In this document: positions 49,900-58,609 of the stretch, one piece after another
Layout of the letters: every line of letters starts with the position of its first letter
Position numbering within the stretch: the first letter of the stretch is position 1
Assembly: GCF_900456975.1 (NCBI RefSeq)
Contig: NZ_UGYM01000002.1
Span: 248,001 to 312,000 of the forward strand
Source of the DNA: Shewanella baltica
Lineage (GTDB): Bacteria > Pseudomonadota > Gammaproteobacteria > Enterobacterales > Shewanellaceae
Direction of reading: 5' to 3'
DNA: 64,000 nt
Program-made: the position numbers and the translations under genes
Notes under the pieces: model-generated
The model's database searches: none
The model's input: the letters and a program-made list of their open reading frames with translations, nothing else
Told to the model about the DNA's origin: nothing

Positions 49900-50919
49900 A
49901 TGTTAATCATACGTCCTATTCAGGCTGGCGATTTTGAAGCCTTATATCAAATTGCCGAAGAGTCTGGTCATGGTTTTACGTCATTACCCGTGAATGCCGA
50001 TTTGCTCAGACATAAAATTGCGCGAGCAGAAGCCTCATTCGTCAAAACCGTCGATGCGCCCTTCGATGAAGGTTATCTGATGGTGCTGGAAGATACCGAC
50101 ACCCGAGAAGTGGTGGGGACGTGCGCTATCGAAGCGGCCGTGGGAATGGAAGATGCTTTCTACCATTATCGACTCGGTACCGAAGTCTATCATTCCGAAC
50201 AAATTGACGTGCGTAACGAGGTCGAAACCCTCACCCTTTGCCATGATTACACTGGCGCCGCCGAGATGTGCACCCTGTTTTTGCGTGAAGCGTATCGCAA
50301 GGGCAACAATGGCCGCATGTTATCCCGCAGTCGCTTTCTGTTTTTGGCGCAACATGCAAAGCGTTTTGGCGAAACTGTGATTGCCGAAATGCGCGGTGTG
50401 AGCGATGCCGATGGTCATTCACCTTTCTATGGCTGGCTGCAAAAACACTTTTTAGGCATTGATTTTATTCAGGCGGATTATCTTTCTGGTTTAGGTAAAA
50501 AGGCATTTATGGCCGAAATGATGCCACGAAATCCGGTATACGTTTGTCTATTGCCGGAAGAAGCGCAGAAAGTGATTGGCGAAGTGCATACCAATACCCG
50601 TCCCGCATTAAGTCTGCTGCAGGCCGAAGGTTTTAGATGCCGCGGTTATGTGGATATTTTTGATGGTGGTCCAACGGTTGAGTGTCGTTTATCGGATATT
50701 CGCGGCGTGCGTGAAAGCCGTTTATTAACCGTCGATATTGGTGACATGGTTGAAGCCGACACTCAATTTATTATCTCAAATACTCAATTAGCCAATTATC
50801 GAGCGACGTCTGCCGCACTGGCTGTGGACGACAAATCCGAAAACATCATTATCAGCCCTGAGCTGGCAGCGGGTTTATTGCTCGCAAAAGGCGATCAAAT
50901 CCGTATTTTGGCAATGTAG
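49900..50919 (+). CDS. astA: Arginine N-succinyltransferase
   Basis: First step of the AST pathway: succinyl-CoA plus arginine to N2-succinylarginine. It is 339 residues with typical landmarks MLIIRPIQAGDFEALYQIAE, FLREAYRKGNNGRMLSRSRF and FIQADYLSGLGKKAFMAEMMP. GAGGAGA precedes the ATG; astD follows after 9 bases. Confidence 0.97.
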   Translation: MLIIRPIQAGDFEALYQIAEESGHGFTSLPVNADLLRHKIARAEASFVKTVDAPFDEGYLMVLEDTDTREVVGTCAIEAAVGMEDAFYHYRLGTEVYHSEQIDVRNEVETLTLCHDYTGAAEMCTLFLREAYRKGNNGRMLSRSRFLFLAQHAKRFGETVIAEMRGVSDADGHSPFYGWLQKHFLGIDFIQADYLSGLGKKAFMAEMMPRNPVYVCLLPEEAQKVIGEVHTNTRPALSLLQAEGFRCRGYVDIFDGGPTVECRLSDIRGVRESRLLTVDIGDMVEADTQFIISNTQLANYRATSAALAVDDKSENIIISPELAAGLLLAKGDQIRILAM

Positions 50920-50928
50920 GAATAACAA

Positions 50929-52389
50929 ATGACACATTATATTCAAGGTCAGTGGCATGCTGGCAAAGGTCATGACGTGGCCTCAATTAACCCTGCCAAT
51001 GCTCAAACTATTTGGACAGGTAAAACGGCTACAGCAGAACAAGTTAACGCCGCCGTTGATGCCGCGCGCGCCGCACAGTTTGATTGGTTTATGTTAGGTT
51101 TCGATGCACGCTTAGCCATAGTCGAAGCGTATCGCAGTCAACTTGAAGCCAACAAAGCGGAACTGGCTGAAACGATTGCCCAAGAAACGGGTAAACCTCA
51201 GTGGGAAACGGCGACCGAAGTCGGCGCCATGATAGGCAAAATTGCACTATCAGCCGCGGCTTACAATAAACGTACGGGCACTGAAGCTAACGATACACCA
51301 GCGGGACGCGCGGTTATCCGTCACAAACCCCACGGTGTTGTGGCGGTGTTCGGTCCTTACAACTTCCCTGGTCATTTGCCGAACGGTCACATAGTCCCGG
51401 CGCTGCTGGCTGGGAATACGGTGATTTTCAAACCTTCTGAATTGACGCCTAAAGTTGCCGAGCTGATGGTTAGCCTATGGGATAAAGCGAGTCTGCCTGC
51501 TGGCGTGCTCAACTTAGTTCAAGGTGAAGTGGATACGGGTAAAGCATTGGCTTCTCACCCGCAGCTCGATGGTCTGTTCTTTACTGGCAGCTCACGCACA
51601 GGTCATTTTTTACATCAACAATATGCCGGTCATCCGGGCAAGATTCTAGCGCTTGAGATGGGTGGCAATAACCCACTGATCATTAAAGGTGTGCAGGATA
51701 TCAAAGCTGCCGTGCACGATATTTTGCAGTCGGCTTATATCTCCTCTGGCCAACGTTGTACTTGTGCGCGCCGTCTATATGTAGAGCAAGGCGAGCAGGG
51801 TGATGCCTTGATTGCCATGTTAGCTGATGCGGTCAAGCAGATTAAAGTCGGTCCTTGGAACGCGCAGCCACAACCTTTTATGGGCTCAATGATTTCTGAA
51901 ACTGCCGCCAAAGGTATGGTTGCGGCGCAGGCGAATCTGCTGAGCTTGGGCGGCGTATCGTTAGTCGAGTTAACCCATTTAGAAGCGGGTACGGGTTTAG
52001 TCTCTCCAGGCCTTATCGATGTGACGGCTATCGATGTCTTGCCAGATGAAGAATACTTCGGACCTCTGCTACAGCTAGTGCGTTATAGCAATTTCGATCA
52101 AGCGATTAAACTGGCTAACCAAACGCGTTATGGTTTGTCTGCGGGTTTACTGGCCGATAGCCGTGAAGATTATGACTATTTCCTTGCGCGCATTCGTGCA
52201 GGGATTGTTAACTGGAACAAACAAATCACTGGCGCATCGGGCGCGGCACCTTTTGGTGGCGTAGGTGCATCGGGTAACCATAGGGCGAGCGCTTTCTATG
52301 CCGCCGATTACTGTGCTTATCCCGTCGCTTCGGTCGAGGCCGATGCAGTGAGCTTACCTGCGACATTAAGCCCAGGTTTGAGCTTGTAA
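50929..52389 (+). CDS. astD: N-succinylglutamate 5-semialdehyde dehydrogenase
   Basis: Oxidises succinylglutamate semialdehyde in arginine catabolism. It is a 486-residue NAD-dependent aldehyde dehydrogenase. Glu general base is in [10 protein letters not shown] and the nucleophilic Cys in [11 protein letters not shown]. The start MTHYIQGQW and [20 protein letters not shown] are AstD-like. astB and astE are not in the window. Confidence 0.96.
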   Translation: MTHYIQGQWHAGKGHDVASINPANAQTIWTGKTATAEQVNAAVDAARAAQFDWFMLGFDARLAIVEAYRSQLEANKAELAETIAQETGKPQWETATEVGAMIGKIALSAAAYNKRTGTEANDTPAGRAVIRHKPHGVVAVFGPYNFPGHLPNGHIVPALLAGNTVIFKPSELTPKVAELMVSLWDKASLPAGVLNLVQGEVDTGKALASHPQLDGLFFTGSSRTGHFLHQQYAGHPGKILALEMGGNNPLIIKGVQDIKAAVHDILQSAYISSGQRCTCARRLYVEQGEQGDALIAMLADAVKQIKVGPWNAQPQPFMGSMISETAAKGMVAAQANLLSLGGVSLVELTHLEAGTGLVSPGLIDVTAIDVLPDEEYFGPLLQLVRYSNFDQAIKLANQTRYGLSAGLLADSREDYDYFLARIRAGIVNWNKQITGASGAAPFGGVGASGNHRASAFYAADYCAYPVASVEADAVSLPATLSPGLSL

Positions 52390-52437
52390 GCGGGTAGAGA
52401 TTTACTTTTATCTGGTAAAGATTACGTGGTAAAGAGG

Positions 52438-52463
52438 AGGAAGGACGAATGTTCTTCCTTTTT
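52438..52463 (+). terminator. Intrinsic terminator after astD
   Basis: A 9-bp stem with one G-T pair (AGGAAGGAC / GTTCTTCCT) and loop GAAT, followed by TTTT. Confidence 0.75.
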
Positions 52464-52597
52464 AATAACAAACAGTAACGTAACTTGAGCTTCTACTGTG
52501 GGTATGTGTGACGCTGCAACAGTGGCATTTAGGTCGTTACATTTAGTGTTCGCGGCAAAATAACAGCAATAACCGCAGCACAATAAAAGGAGTTTTT

Positions 52598-53401
52598 ATG
52601 CATACCGACATCAACGCGTTATTTGCCGCCCTGTGGCAAGACTATATTCAAATGACCCCTTCGGCGGCAAAAGTGCACGCGCTGCTGGGCCATGGTAAGC
52701 CAATCATCAACGATCATATTGCCCTGCGTACTTTCAACATCGCTAAGGTGAATTTGGACGTGCTTGCTAAGCATTTCACTTCGTTAGGTTATGTTGCTTG
52801 CGGTGATTATAAGTTTGAACAGAAAAAGCTGATCGCTAAGCATTTTGAACACCCTGACTCGACTCAGCCTAAAGTGTTTATCTCTGAGCTATTAGTTGAA
52901 GAATTTAGCCCAGCGCTACAAGAGACCATTCAAGGCTTAATCGCCCAAGTGGATGTAGCGGCGACAACGGCGGACAACTTTATTTACTCAGGTCGCCATT
53001 GGTCTTTAGATTCTAAAACCTATCAGGATTTATTAACTGAGAGCGAATATGCGGCTTGGGTAGCGGCTTTTGGTTATCGCGCTAACCATTTCACTGTGTC
53101 TATCAATCACCTCGACGGTTTTGAAACCTTAGAGTCAGTGAATGATGCACTGAAGCAAGCGGGTTTTGTGCTCAATGGTTCAGGTGGCGAGATCAAAGGT
53201 TCGCCAGAAGTGTTATTAGAGCAATCGTCGACTATGGCCGATAAGATTGGCCTTGAATTCACCGATGCGACAGTGGAAATTCCAAGTTGTTTCTATGAGT
53301 TTGCGCTGCGTTATCCTATGGCCAATGGTGAGCTGTATACTGGTTTTGTGGCTGCGTCTGCCGACAAGATTTTTGAAAGTACGAACGTGAATAAAGCCTA
53401 A
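52598..53401 (+). CDS. DUF1338 family metal-dependent dioxygenase/decarboxylase-like protein
   Basis: 267 residues of the DUF1338 fold (VOC-like). Putative metal ligands by comparison with the family are H40 in NDHIALRTF, H164 in RANHFTV and E234 in CFYEFALRYP. A characterised member, HglS, converts 2-oxoadipate to D-2-hydroxyglutarate in lysine catabolism. This protein is much shorter, so the substrate may differ. AAAGGAG precedes the ATG. It follows the arginine-catabolism genes but has its own terminator, so a shared pathway is inference. Confidence 0.85.
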   Translation: MHTDINALFAALWQDYIQMTPSAAKVHALLGHGKPIINDHIALRTFNIAKVNLDVLAKHFTSLGYVACGDYKFEQKKLIAKHFEHPDSTQPKVFISELLVEEFSPALQETIQGLIAQVDVAATTADNFIYSGRHWSLDSKTYQDLLTESEYAAWVAAFGYRANHFTVSINHLDGFETLESVNDALKQAGFVLNGSGGEIKGSPEVLLEQSSTMADKIGLEFTDATVEIPSCFYEFALRYPMANGELYTGFVAASADKIFESTNVNKA

Positions 53402-53421
53402 CGTCATCAGACATTAAGCAT

Positions 53422-53453
53422 AAAAAACGCCATCAATTTGATGGCGTTTTTTT
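53422..53453 (+). terminator. Bidirectional terminator between the DUF1338 and histidine kinase genes
   Basis: Stem AACGCCATCA / TGATGGCGTT with an A-run before and a seven-T run after it, so it can work on both strands for the convergent genes. Confidence 0.9.
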
Positions 53454-53500
53454 ATGAGTATTTTAAAGAGAGCATTTAACGCTGAGCATGTTAAGCGAGA

Positions 53501-54829
53501 CTAACTGAAGGTCAGTTCGATCCTCAGTCCACCTAAGCGAGTGCTGTGGCTAAACTTAAGCCCAATCTCATACTGTTCGGCAATTTCCTTCACTATCGAC
53601 AAGCCTAAGCCGTGACCCATGACAGACTCATCTAATCGAGTGCCTCTTTGGGTGAGTTTATCGAGTTCATCATCGGCAACCCCAGGACCATTATCATCGA
53701 TACAAAGGCAGAGACGTTCCTGTTGGCGTGATAGCTGAATACTGACTCGGCTCTGGGCCCATTTAAAGGCGTTGTCCAGCAGATTGCCTAGGAGCTCCAT
53801 GCCATCTTCCCTGTGGATCGGCAGCCTGAGAATATTAGGGTCGAGTTCGAAATCACATTCGATGGTTTTATTGCGGTGAACCTTGTTTAAGGTGTTGGCT
53901 AGGCTGTGTAAATCCCTTGGGATAACCAATTGCGCCGCAGGAAGCATATCGCCTGTGATCCTTGCCGCCGCCAGTTTGCGCTCGACCATCTTGTGGATAG
54001 AATCCAGCTGTTGCTGCAAGGCAATGGCGGTTTCGGGATCTTTAAGACCAAGGGCTTCGACCTGTTGCTGCATCACGGCCAGCGGGGTTTTAAGCCCATG
54101 GCTTAAGTTACCTAAGTTATTGCGGCTACGCTCAATTTGCTTGGCGGTGTACTCGAGTAACTCGTTGTAAGTCTTAGCGAGTGGCTGCACTTCGGGGGGG
54201 ATATTATTTAGCTCCAGCGCGTTAATCTCGCCTTCTCTTAGTCGCGAAAGCGCGTGCTGAATATGTTTAACTGGCTTAAAGGATTGGCGCAGGATGAGGA
54301 AGATCCCCGCGATCATAGCAACCAACATCGCCAGATTGATCCCAAGCTTAGTGCCATAGACTTCGCTAAACACGCGTCTGCCGATACTCAAATCTTGGGC
54401 AACGGTTAAGGTGGCACTGACATTGGCGCTACTGGAATTTAATCCCAGTGATAACAGCTGCATATCGTTATTTTTTGGCCCTTTAGCTTGCCAGACACGG
54501 GTTTTATTAGGCGCGAGTGGCTCGATATCTAACTGCATATCCCACAGGGAGCGCGAGCGAATGACTTCATTGGGCAGGTTAAGTTGGAAATAGCGGCCTG
54601 AATAGGCGGGCTTGTAGAAACTGGAAAGCTGGCTTTGATCTATGCTGATGTCCCCATCGTGAATATGGGTTGCCAGCATAATATGTTCGAGATCTTCTTC
54701 TAAGCGATTGATAATAGAATCATGAAACGCCTGACGCAGCATGGACTCAAACAAGATGAGCCCAATGACTGTGCCTATTACCAGTAAGCCCGTTAACCAT
54801 AAACTGAGCTTAGTGCGGATCGAGATCAT
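53501..54829 (-). CDS. Two-component sensor histidine kinase (PhoQ/QseC-like layout)
   Basis: 442 residues: TM1 about 8-28, periplasmic sensor about 29-155, TM2 about 157-178, HAMP about 180-235. The HisKA site is NLSHGLKTPLAV, with His as phospho-acceptor, the variant seen in PhoQ-type kinases. HATPase boxes are LLGNLLDNAFKWA, IDDNGPGV and GHGLGLSIVKE. It overlaps the response regulator gene by 4 bases. Signal unknown. Confidence 0.92.
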   Translation of the reverse strand: MISIRTKLSLWLTGLLVIGTVIGLILFESMLRQAFHDSIINRLEEDLEHIMLATHIHDGDISIDQSQLSSFYKPAYSGRYFQLNLPNEVIRSRSLWDMQLDIEPLAPNKTRVWQAKGPKNNDMQLLSLGLNSSSANVSATLTVAQDLSIGRRVFSEVYGTKLGINLAMLVAMIAGIFLILRQSFKPVKHIQHALSRLREGEINALELNNIPPEVQPLAKTYNELLEYTAKQIERSRNNLGNLSHGLKTPLAVMQQQVEALGLKDPETAIALQQQLDSIHKMVERKLAAARITGDMLPAAQLVIPRDLHSLANTLNKVHRNKTIECDFELDPNILRLPIHREDGMELLGNLLDNAFKWAQSRVSIQLSRQQERLCLCIDDNGPGVADDELDKLTQRGTRLDESVMGHGLGLSIVKEIAEQYEIGLKFSHSTRLGGLRIELTFS

Positions 54830-55500
54830 TCAATAATGCCGTGGAAGATATAACCTTGGCCGCGACGGGTTTCGATAGCGGTTTTGCCTAATTTTTTACG
54901 TAAGTGGGTCACATAAACCTCGACCACATTACTCTCTTTTTCATCGTCAAACTGATACAGCTTATCGGTGAGCTGTGTCTTAGATAACAGCTTCTTAGGC
55001 GACATCAGGAAGATTTTTAGCAGTCTGAATTCCATCGCCGTCAATTCAAATAATTGGTCTGCCACTTTCACCGTTTGCTCGGCTTCGTCTAATATCACGC
55101 CGCCATAGCTCAATTGCTTGCTAGAAGTGTTCAAGCGACCATGGGCACGGTGGATAAGAGCTTGAATACGCGCCAATAATTCCTGTGCGTGGAAAGGTTT
55201 ACCTAAGTAATCGTCGGCGCCAGCATTAAAGCCTTCGACTTTTTCATGCCATTGGCTGCGTGCGGTCAGCATGATGACTGGAGTGCTGATCCCTTGATTA
55301 CGCCAGCCTTCGAGCAGTTCGAGGCCGTTGCCGTCGGGTAAGCCGATATCTAAGATTACGCAATCATATTGGGTTTCTTTGATCAGATAATCGGCTTCAA
55401 GCGCTTTGTCTGTAATATCGGTCACATAGCCAGCGAGTTTGAGTTGTTTCTCCAGCTCGGTGACTAGCATTGGGTTATCTTCAACGAGTAACAGTTTCAT
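54826..55500 (-). CDS. OmpR-family response regulator
   Basis: 224 residues: receiver domain (phospho-acceptor Asp in CVILDIGLPDGNG near residue 51, Lys in LGKPFHAQELL) and a C-terminal winged helix (SNVVEVYVTHLRKKLG). It is paired with the kinase downstream (4-base overlap) and its start lies 20 bases inside the end of the PepSY gene. The three genes form one operon on the minus strand. Confidence 0.94.
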   Translation of the reverse strand: MKLLLVEDNPMLVTELEKQLKLAGYVTDITDKALEADYLIKETQYDCVILDIGLPDGNGLELLEGWRNQGISTPVIMLTARSQWHEKVEGFNAGADDYLGKPFHAQELLARIQALIHRAHGRLNTSSKQLSYGGVILDEAEQTVKVADQLFELTAMEFRLLKIFLMSPKKLLSKTQLTDKLYQFDDEKESNVVEVYVTHLRKKLGKTAIETRRGQGYIFHGIIE

Positions 55501-55828
55501 GTTTTCGACATTCGCTCGGTAATGCTATTGAGTGATCGGCTTGGCCATTGGTTGCATCAATACTGAGATTGACGATTTGGCCACGCTGAACTTTGATTTG
55601 CAAATCATAGCGCCATTTATGATCTTCTTGATAGAGATGAGCATCAATTAGTTCACCTTGGCAAAACTGATTAACTACGGCGAGTGTACCGTTTAAGGAC
55701 AGTATTTGCCCAGAGTTGACGAGTGCCTTGGCTTGATAGTGTTCTAATTCAATAGGTTCGGCATTCAATTGCATTGGATGCGCCAGCGTGAACAGGCTGA
55801 AAAAACAGATTAAAAACAGCCGTTTCAT
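55481..55828 (-). CDS. Exported PepSY-domain protein
   Basis: 115 residues with a signal peptide (about 1-23, ending QLNAEP) and one PepSY-like domain (AKALVNSGQILSLNGTL, then KWRYDLQIKVQRGQIVNLSI). Small PepSY proteins are often encoded beside two-component systems and may modulate the sensor. GGAGAG precedes the ATG. First gene of the PepSY-regulator-kinase operon; the crp terminator lies just upstream. Confidence 0.85.
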   Translation of the reverse strand: MKRLFLICFFSLFTLAHPMQLNAEPIELEHYQAKALVNSGQILSLNGTLAVVNQFCQGELIDAHLYQEDHKWRYDLQIKVQRGQIVNLSIDATNGQADHSIALPSECRKHETVTR

Positions 55829-55841
55829 TTGAGCTCTCCAA

Positions 55842-55872
55842 TAAAAAATGGCCTAGAATTTATTCTAGGCCA
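55842..55872 (-). terminator. Intrinsic terminator of crp
   Basis: On the minus strand a perfect 11-bp stem (TGGCCTAGAAT / ATTCTAGGCCA) is followed by TTTTTTATT, 39 bases after the crp stop. Confidence 0.88.
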
Positions 55873-55910
55873 CTTTAATAAGGCAGGCTTAAATCAAGCT
55901 GAAGACTAAC

Positions 55911-56546
55911 TTAACGGGTACCGTATACCACGATGGTCTTACCATGAGCTTGGATCAAATTCTGTTCTTCTAACATCTTCAAGATACGACCCACAGTTTC
56001 CCGTGAACAGCCAACGATTTGGCCTATCTCTTGACGAGTGATCTTAATCTGCATGCCATCAGGATGCGTCATAGCATCAGGCTGTTTCGCCAGATGTAAC
56101 AGCGTTTGGGCAATGCGGCCAGCCACGTCTAAGAATGCGAGGTTACCCACTTTCTGGCTGGTGCTTTGTAGGCGATAGGCCATTTGCGCAGACAGCTTCA
56201 TCAGAATTTCAGGGTTAACTTGAATTAACTGTCTGAATTTCTTATATGAAATCTCAGCGATTTCACAAGCTTGCTTAGCACGAACCCATGCAGTACGTTC
56301 GGCTTGTTCTTCAAACAAACCTAGTTCACCGATAAAGTCACCTTGATTCAGATAAGAAAGGATCATCTCCTTACCTTCTTCATCTTTAATCAATACCGCT
56401 ACAGAACCTTTTACTATGTAATAAAGAGTATCTGAATCTTCACCAGCATGAATAAGAGTGCTCTTTGCAGGGTACTTATGAATGTGACAGTGTGATAAAA
56501 ACCATTCCAAAGTTGGATCAGGTTTTGGCTTACCAATCAGAGCCAT
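55911..56546 (-). CDS. crp: cAMP receptor protein (global regulator Crp)
   Basis: 211 residues, very close to E. coli CRP. The cAMP-binding beta-barrel includes [19 protein letters not shown], followed by the long C-helix and the recognition helix in [20 protein letters not shown]. In Shewanella Crp is the main activator of anaerobic respiration genes. GAGGA precedes the ATG. It has its own terminator. Confidence 0.98.
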   Translation of the reverse strand: MALIGKPKPDPTLEWFLSHCHIHKYPAKSTLIHAGEDSDTLYYIVKGSVAVLIKDEEGKEMILSYLNQGDFIGELGLFEEQAERTAWVRAKQACEIAEISYKKFRQLIQVNPEILMKLSAQMAYRLQSTSQKVGNLAFLDVAGRIAQTLLHLAKQPDAMTHPDGMQIKITRQEIGQIVGCSRETVGRILKMLEEQNLIQAHGKTIVVYGTR

Positions 56547-56976
56547 GTTGGTGTTCCTCGATTGATTAAAACGAAAGTAAGAGTATTCTAAATAAGCATT
56601 TTACGTCAATTAAACTAACAAAAACTTGATGGAAGTCTTACTTTAGGATAAGTGAATAAATGCAATTAACCATCTAAAATTAGAGCTTATTTTGCTACTT
56701 TAGTGATTTAAGTCAACTAAATCGGCGTGAAACTCGCTGGATTCACTTAACTCTGTCGAGTTAATCACATCTTACCAGTCTAATTAAGCCGTTTTATTAT
56801 AGATTATGGATAAAACAGGCCCCTAAATTACAGTATAAGATGTTTCACTTTTTAAATTCGGCGCTTATTTGCTTCAACTTCCCCCATTATCCTGAGGTTT
56901 GTGTGTATTTAGGCTCGACTTATGGGGTTAATTCTGGCTAACTTTGTGGGCAGTCGCTTTCAAGAGAGGTAAGCAA
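56547..56976. promoter_or_regulatory. Divergent intergenic region crp / Sel1 gene
   Basis: About 430 gene-free AT-rich bases. On the minus strand TTGACT (56717-56712) is a possible crp -35, but no good -10 follows at 17 bases. I found no TGTGA-N6-TCACA Crp site. Confidence 0.3.
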
Positions 56977-57756
56977 GTGAAATACAGATTATGGGTTTTA
57001 GGTGCAGGTTTAAGCTTAACCATTGGGCTGAGCTCTGCGGCGCACGCATTTTCTATCCCGCAGCCTGCTGCCGAGCTCGCAGCCAGTAAGTTTGTGCACA
57101 TACAGGTGACGGCAGAGCAAGGCGACGCCGATGCCCAATTTTTGCTGGGATTAATGTATCTTTCTGGCCGTTTTGTGGCGCAAGAAGTGCCCTCTGGTTT
57201 GCACTGGATTTCACTTGCCGCCGAGCAGCAACATGAAAAAGCCCAGCAAACCTTAGCCGACCTGTCTTTTGAAGGCCAATTGATCAAGCGTGACTTATCC
57301 GTGGCCGAGCATTGGTATCGAGCCTTGAGTGAGCAGGGTAGTCGTTGGGCACAATTCCGTTTGGGCTTTATTTATGCCTCTGGCGGCGATGGGGTGCAGC
57401 GCAACTGTGGTAAAGCGGTCGAGCAATTTTCCCAAGTGGGTGATGATGTTGCATTAGGTAATGTGGCGTGGATTTTAGCGACTTGCCCCGAAGCTGAGTA
57501 TCGCGATGGTAATAAAGCGGTCGAGTTATCCTTAAAGTTGCTCAAAGTGAATGAAAACGACCCGACAAATTTAGATAATCTGGCGGCGGCTTATGCCGAA
57601 GTCGGCGATTTTGGTGCGGCAATTTCGACGCAGAAAAAAGCAATTGAAGCGTTAAAGATGAGCGCCGAAATGACTAAGACAGATGAATTTATGCAGCGTT
57701 TACAAACCTACGAGCAAAAGCGTGCGTATCGCGAAACCTTACGTTTACTCGAATAA
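56977..57756 (+). CDS. Exported Sel1-repeat (TPR-like) protein
   Basis: 259 residues with a signal peptide (VKYRLWVLGAGLSLTIGL, cleavage after AHA). Sel1-like repeats follow, e.g. AEQGDADAQFLLGLMYLSG and LSEQGSRWAQFRLGFIYASG, then TPR-like helices to the end. Such proteins act as scaffolds for protein-protein contact; partners unknown. Start is GTG 56977 with AGAGAGG 7 bases upstream; this places the signal peptide correctly. Confidence 0.87.
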   Translation: MKYRLWVLGAGLSLTIGLSSAAHAFSIPQPAAELAASKFVHIQVTAEQGDADAQFLLGLMYLSGRFVAQEVPSGLHWISLAAEQQHEKAQQTLADLSFEGQLIKRDLSVAEHWYRALSEQGSRWAQFRLGFIYASGGDGVQRNCGKAVEQFSQVGDDVALGNVAWILATCPEAEYRDGNKAVELSLKLLKVNENDPTNLDNLAAAYAEVGDFGAAISTQKKAIEALKMSAEMTKTDEFMQRLQTYEQKRAYRETLRLLE

Positions 57757-57821
57757 AGCATTGGTTATGCTCTTTAATTAAGTTCTATTAATTAATCCGC
57801 GTATTGATTGAAGTTGAAAAT

Positions 57822-57856
57822 AAAGCCTGAGTTAATACTCGGGCTTTTTTGTTTTT
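57822..57856 (+). terminator. Intrinsic terminator after the Sel1 gene
   Basis: A 10-bp stem with one G-T pair (AAAGCCTGAG / CTCGGGCTTT) and loop TTAATA, followed by TTTGTTTTT. Confidence 0.88.
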
Positions 57857-57864
57857 GATCCACG

Positions 57865-58410
57865 CTAATCGAGCGTCCAAGAATGTAGGATGTGATATTC
57901 CACACCCGTGCTTGTGCTTTTTGAATGATATAAATGCAAACATTCGGGCGTTAACGTTAGCGTATTCATGTCCTTGAGTTGCAATAACGCCGACTCATTT
58001 AGCGTCCATTCTTTAGCCTTCCTAAATAAACTGATGTGCGGGCAAAAGTGGTGTTCACTGCTATGCAATTGCAGGCGGCCTGCGATTGCTTGCGTCTGCT
58101 TAGCTAATTGCGCTAATGGCGGCTCAACGTCATCGCCTTTCAAGCAACAAACTTGGGCATTGGGCCATAAGTCGAGCTGGTTAAGTTGAACGCTGAATCT
58201 AGGCTTAGCTAAGCAGTCAATCGCATCAAGGAGGGCGATGCGTTGCTCGTCGTCAACTTGCCCTAAAAAGTAGAGCGTTAAATGCATATTACTGACGCTA
58301 ACCGCTTTCGCCTCAGGATTGAGGTGACAAATTAGCTGCTGTTGTACATCACTCAGCCTTGTCATTTGTGCTGCGGTAGGCGCGAAGCCGAGAAACAGCC
58401 TTTGTTGCAT
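57865..58410 (-). CDS. thpR: RNA 2',3'-cyclic phosphodiesterase (2H family)
   Basis: 181 residues of the LigT/ThpR 2H phosphoesterase family. The two HxTx-type motifs are MHLTLYFLG and PHISLF (HISL variant). The enzyme opens 2',3'-cyclic phosphates and can join tRNA halves in vitro. I chose the ATG at 58410, preceded by AAAGGA. An in-frame GTG at 58440 adds ten residues that do not look conserved. Confidence 0.92.
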   Translation of the reverse strand: MQQRLFLGFAPTAAQMTRLSDVQQQLICHLNPEAKAVSVSNMHLTLYFLGQVDDEQRIALLDAIDCLAKPRFSVQLNQLDLWPNAQVCCLKGDDVEPPLAQLAKQTQAIAGRLQLHSSEHHFCPHISLFRKAKEWTLNESALLQLKDMNTLTLTPECLHLYHSKSTSTGVEYHILHSWTLD

Positions 58411-58609
58411 CTGATTATCGTCCTTTGTGGCGTTCAACACGGATTATCTCTGGGAACACTTTGACGTTTAGCGTCTTTGAGCGTTAATCTAGTTGTTGAA
58501 TTTATCGGCTAATTTGCGACTCAAGCAGACGTTTAATTTACTGTGAGCCTATACTCAATATACGTCGATAATACCTTAAATGGATTTTTAGGTAAGGAAG
58601 TCACTTTTC

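Noticed and set aside
56727..56746. Crp-site-like inverted repeat GTGAA-N10-TTCAC upstream of crp
   Set aside because: Spacing is wrong for Crp (TGTGA-N6-TCACA), so it does not support autoregulation.
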